Shown in pieces: positions 60,207-64,000 of a stretch of DNA of 64,000 nt (the first letter of the stretch is position 1; each line of letters starts with the position of its first letter). Both the position numbers and the translations under genes were made by a program. The notes below the pieces were generated by a model. It worked only from the letters and a program-made list of their open reading frames with translations, was not told where the DNA came from and made no database searches. This DNA comes from Thamnaconus septentrionalis (Eukaryota > Chordata > Actinopteri > Tetraodontiformes > Monacanthidae): NCBI GenBank assembly GCA_009823395.1, contig CM020506.1:5331001-5395000 (forward strand), in the 5' to 3' direction.

Positions 60207-61293
60207 TGATCATTTCAAACAGAGTGATTATTCCCTTGTGGTACCATCTTCCTAGCAGGCGTTTTAGCTGTAAATCAGGTTACATCCTGTAGACAACCAC
60301 AGTTTAGTCTTGTCTAATAAGCAGCTGCATCACTCAGAACTGCAGAAGGAATTAAGTGTGAAGACACCGGCAGACCGTGGACTATTCACATAGCCCCCAT
60401 TTCAACCACTCCACCAATCTCTTAAAAAGATGTGTCTATGTAAACCCAACATTCATTGTGTGTATGTGTGTGTTTGTGTCACTCCCTGTTCAAATAATTT
60501 GCATTGTTGTTGTTTTTGTTTGTTTTTTAAAAAAAAGGAAAAACACAAACCCGTCTTGGACTGATATCTGGGGTTGTGAACTTAAAAATCTGTCACTCTA
60601 CAATATGGCTTTTATATCATCACAAACAACAGCAGATGGCACATGAATATGCTTCAAAATCTTTTCAAACAAATTGTGTGACCCCCTCTCCCCCAGCTTA
60701 TTTTCCATGGAACTCGCCGGCTGAATACTTGTGTGGAAACGGAAGGACAGTGAGCTGTGATAACAGACTTGAGATGGGCTCCTCTCATATCAGCCTTTAG
60801 GCGGACGACAACTTGAACCCCAACCTGCCTGTGGCCCCGTTTGAAGATACTCATCTCAACTTCTTGCTAAAGACCAAAAACCAACCGTGGAGCTTCTCTG
60901 AGGCAGCTAATTAGCAGCATTTCAACATGCATCGCCGGCAGCCTTCGGGGCAGTGTCGGCCAGTCACACAAATACACACACATGCAAAAACTTCCACCGG
61001 ACTCTTGAGGAGGCTTCTCATGACGCTGCCAGTCAATCAGGACAGCGCTGATTCTATTAATGCTTACACGTGACGGACGGACGGCCTTTGGAGTTCCCTT
61101 CTTTACAAATATTTGCCTCAGAAAACTCATCAGCATGAAAACACCAGCTTGGAAACCTAATTCCTACCTGATAAAAGGTTTGTTCGGACCACAGAATGCA
61201 ACAAAGAAATTTAAACAAAGCAACAGGAGGATGAAATCAAATGAAAATACCTCCAGGTGATCCGAGTCCTGTCAGTTAATCGTCATACTAAGT

Positions 61294-61299
61294 TTTATT
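61294..61299 (-). terminator. poly(A) signal AATAAA, proximal, phf13
   Basis: The plus strand reads TTTATT; it lies 0.95 kb after the phf13 stop. Confidence 0.35.
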
Positions 61300-62252
61300 T
61301 ACTCAAAAGCTTCCTCAGAAACGGAAATTTGGTAACATGAGAATGTGGTGTGAATGCAAGAAAAGTGTGTGTTGCCAGGTAACGTCTTGACTCGAGGACG
61401 AGAGGTGGCCGAGGCTGGAAGACAGTTTGTAAGGTGAAAGGAAGAGGAGTGGGCGCTTTGTTCAGCCGCACCCGCTTAAAGCCTTGACGACGTTCATTCA
61501 GAACGCAACAGTTCAACAGAACGGGAGAAGGGGAACAAATGGCGATGCTGCCGACAGTTTCTTACCCTACGTCTTTGTTCTAAAGGATTAAATCTCATCT
61601 CCACACTATAGCACCATCTGAAGCGATGAACACAAAGCTTGTCCCGTTTCCTCAATTTAAACGGCAAGACGTTAGCGAGGCGTCTAAAAGATACTGAATC
61701 CAGTTTAACTCGGTACGACGCGCCCGTCTGTGCGAGGGGAAAGAAAACAGAGAGAAAGAAAAGTGCAAACTGTCTTTCCCACAAATCCCAGCATGCACCG
61801 TGACGGGTGGCAGTTGTGTTCTTTCGCTCTCCGTCTCTCTCGACGTGGCAGTTCAAACGTTTCCAGTGTTCGCGAGACACCGAGTTCCCAGCAGTTGCCG
61901 CTAATGCTAATGTGATCTTCGAACAGACATCCATTCCGTGATTGCCTTACGCACAAAGTCTGCAGGGAAGCAGAAAAAAACAAACCTCGATAAAATCTAA
62001 AATCGGAACTGAGACTTGTTTCCAAACGGGATAAAGGGTTCGGGATAGGTCCACTGAAGTGCCGTTAGAAAAAAGTGGGCTTTCTTTGTCGGCCGTGAAG
62101 GCCACAGGTTGAGCGGGAAGGAAGGAAGGCGGGAGGGAGGGGCAGGGTGGGGAGGTGATGGACCTGAATTTGAGGAAGGGTCAGTCTTAGAGGCGGGGCT
62201 TAAGCAAGGAGGTGATCAGAGTCTGGCGGGTGGGGGCCTGTCAGTCAGTCAG

Positions 62253-62485
62253 TCATTCCAGCAGGTGTTTGCTGGGAGTGGCACGGGAGCGGTGGGAGCG
62301 GCGCGTGTCCGGGGTGCCGTGCGTCTCCCGGCACCTCTGGCACATGTACGTCTCCGGGACGTGGCTCTTGCGGATCTTGGCACAGGACAGGTGGATCCAG
62401 GTGTTGCACTTGTTGCACTCGATCATGGCCCGGCCGGCGAACGGCTTCATGCAGAAACACGTCACCAGGTCCCACGAGTCGTCGT
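62253..62485 (-). CDS. phf13: phf13 last coding exon (PHD finger)
   Basis: Starts [20 protein letters not shown] and carries all eight PHD zinc ligands (C4HC3) through CQRCRE, then a basic tail [16 protein letters not shown] and a stop. Acceptor CCTCAG. Confidence 0.95.
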
Positions 62486-63255
62486 CTGAGGAGGCAGCAT
62501 TCGGGAGATGGGTCACTCTGGATTTAAAATGAAACTATCGCGGGGTTGCCAGTTGTGTGTACGAGCCTCACCTGAGTCGACCATGATGTCCTCGTCCTCT
62601 CCTGAGCCGTCCTCGTCTCGGAACACCACCTGCTTGCCCTGGCGGAACACCGTCCTGCTGCCTGAAAAGCCCTCGACCTTCTGGACCTTCACCATCCCTT
62701 CCTCCAGGTCCTGGCCATCCCAGTGCTGATGCTCCTCCTTGGGTTTTATCTTGCAGGGAGGTGGACTCGGAAGACGCTGAGGGTGGAGGGGAATGCTGAC
62801 ATCGTCTTCGGGCTCTTCCTTGATGGCCCGCTCGCTGAAGGAGACGGGGAGCTGCAGCTCCGAGGCGGAGGAGTGGCCCTCCTGGACGGCACTCTCCTCC
62901 CCAGCCAGGTGCTGCCTCTCCTTCCTCCTTTTCTTCTTCTTGAGCTTGTCAGCTTTCCTGCGGTCGTCTGGGTGCAGGGAGGGCGGCGAGTGCTGGTGGA
63001 ACAAAGGAGGCACACGTGTCAGAAGAAGTGGAGGTGAACGCACGAGGCTGATGATGTGGCTTCGGTGCAACTCACGTCTTTTTTGCTGTGACCAGAGAGT
63101 GGGACTCCTATCTGCGGACGTTTCCTGCTCCTGTCCTGGGGGGCCTTGGCGGGGTGCTGGGGGCAGGAGGTTGGGGTCACGGGGGTCCAACCGTCGCTGT
63201 CAGCTGTACTGCCTGTGCTGTTGGGAGGGCTGGAACTGCTCCGCAATGGAGAGTC
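62253..63255 (-). CDS. phf13: phf13, PHD finger protein 13 / SPOC1 (3' three coding exons)
   Basis: A chromatin protein that reads H3K4me3 through its PHD finger and promotes chromatin compaction, as known for the mammalian protein. Exons: 63255-63076, 62992-62572, 62485-62253; phases 0/0, 0/1, 1/stop; 277 residues in the window. N-terminal part [20 protein letters not shown] matches human LRSSPSPANSTAGTIDSDGW. A lysine-rich segment [14 protein letters not shown] is the likely nuclear localisation signal. [20 protein letters not shown] precedes the finger. The C4HC3 ligands are complete (CFC, CNKC, WIH, LSC, CQRC). The 5' exon (human MDSDSCAAAFHPEEYSPSCK region) is off the right edge. The middle exon is longer than the human equivalent. 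Confidence 0.93.
62572..62992 (-). CDS. phf13: phf13 middle exon (NLS and acidic region)
   Basis: Starts [20 protein letters not shown] after acceptor TTCCACCAG and ends DEDIMVDS plus one base at donor TCAG|GTGAGG. Includes a SUMO-like IKEEPED patch. Confidence 0.9.
63076..63255 (-). CDS. phf13: phf13 exon (N-terminal region)
   Basis: 60 codons starting [20 protein letters not shown]. Acceptor GTCCCAG; donor GAC|GTGAGT. Confidence 0.88.
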
Positions 63256-64000
63256 CTGGGACAGCATAGAAGTGGACAGGAGATGAAGTTAGTGATTGAT
63301 TAAATCAAAGCTGGGTTGAACTTGTGATTTACAGCATACATGACATCGCACTTGAAATGCAGTTGATTTATTCATAAACATCAGGCCATGAATTTTGCTA
63401 CAGACTTGGTCCAGTTATGTCAATTATCACTTTACAATTGATGCACAACCCTGCCGCTGGGTTTTGTCACAGTTTTGTCTTAGATTTGTTGTGAACGCAG
63501 CCCAAGATTCCATTTCAGATGAGTTAAGATTGTTGTTAGAATTTATATTTATGAGCTTAAGAAGTAATACAATGTTACCAGTACTGCATCAATGTTGCAC
63601 CATGTGGGTCGCTGGAACGGTAATATTGCAATGCTGCCACACTGTCACAGCAGCTTGCACAAATAATCATGGGACTGTGACCCAAGTGAGCCTTGCTTCA
63701 CTTAAGATAAAGAAAAACAATGACAAAACTAATCTATAATGTGAAAAAAATCAATAAAATGGGGGGGATATTTTGAAGTTAAATTTAAAGTGTTGTTTTC
63801 AGGAAAATAATCTACTCTTAATTGATTAATCTGTTTAGAATAAGGTTAATGGGCAGAAAAACGTACAATATTCCAAAGTGGGCATAATTTTACGGCAAAA
63901 GGTTAATGTTTTTGTGTAACCTCATTGCTAAAATTAAATATGTTTTTCGATTATAAACTATCTTGATTGTTATGGGTTGTTTTTTTTCTTCTAAAAGAAG
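63256..64000 (-). other. phf13 intron at right edge
   Basis: AT-rich; I see no upstream phf13 exon and no repeat of note. Confidence 0.55.

Larger units (their letters stand above)
59700..62252 (-). other. phf13 3' UTR (inferred extent)
   Basis: Follows the phf13 stop on the minus strand without any plausible coding exon on either strand. The extent depends on which of the three poly(A) signals is used. Confidence 0.5.

Noticed and set aside
61494..61934. 146-residue minus-strand frame downstream of phf13
   Set aside because: Lies in the inferred phf13 3' UTR with no recognised domain and no splice support.

Overview
The window is vertebrate nuclear DNA, almost certainly from a ray-finned (teleost) fish. 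Genes are split by GT-AG introns. Dinucleotide microsatellites (AC/GT, GA/CT, AT) are very dense, there is a 3' fragment of an L2/Rex-like LINE and two small inverted-repeat DNA transposons, and the gene order matches a known vertebrate block. Most open frames in the window are shadows or microsatellite translations; only three protein-coding genes are supported.

(1) camta1, minus strand, 49290 down to 339, running off the left edge. It encodes a calmodulin-binding transcription activator with a CG-1 DNA-binding domain, a very large central exon (transactivation region), a TIG/IPT domain, ankyrin repeats and the start of the IQ region. I assembled 18 coding exons whose phases all agree; together they give 1511 uninterrupted codons. 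Introns of 20 kb and 6 kb separate the 5' exons and hold microsatellites, transposon relics and unique AT-rich islands that look like candidate enhancers. (2) dnajc11, plus strand, 52733-57929, complete in 16 exons: a 560-residue J-domain protein of the mitochondrial outer membrane/MICOS-associated machinery. (3) phf13 (SPOC1), minus strand, the last three coding exons (63255-62253) including the whole C4HC3 PHD finger; the 5' end lies off the right edge.

camta1 and dnajc11 are head to head, about 3.4 kb apart, across a CpG-rich promoter region. dnajc11 and phf13 are tail to tail, with poly(A) signals on opposite strands about 40 bp apart. In human 1p36 the order is CAMTA1-DNAJC11-THAP3-PHF13; here no THAP-domain gene is visible between dnajc11 and phf13.

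Points that most deserve a second look: a camta1 first exon that carries two start codons in different frames, with the human-like frame reduced to a short upstream ORF; a conserved camta1 exon I cannot find, whose loss keeps the frame; a dnajc11 intron bounded by complementary (AC)n and (GT)n tracts at its two splice sites; a hAT-like element with an 8-bp target duplication; and a perfect 17-bp hairpin.
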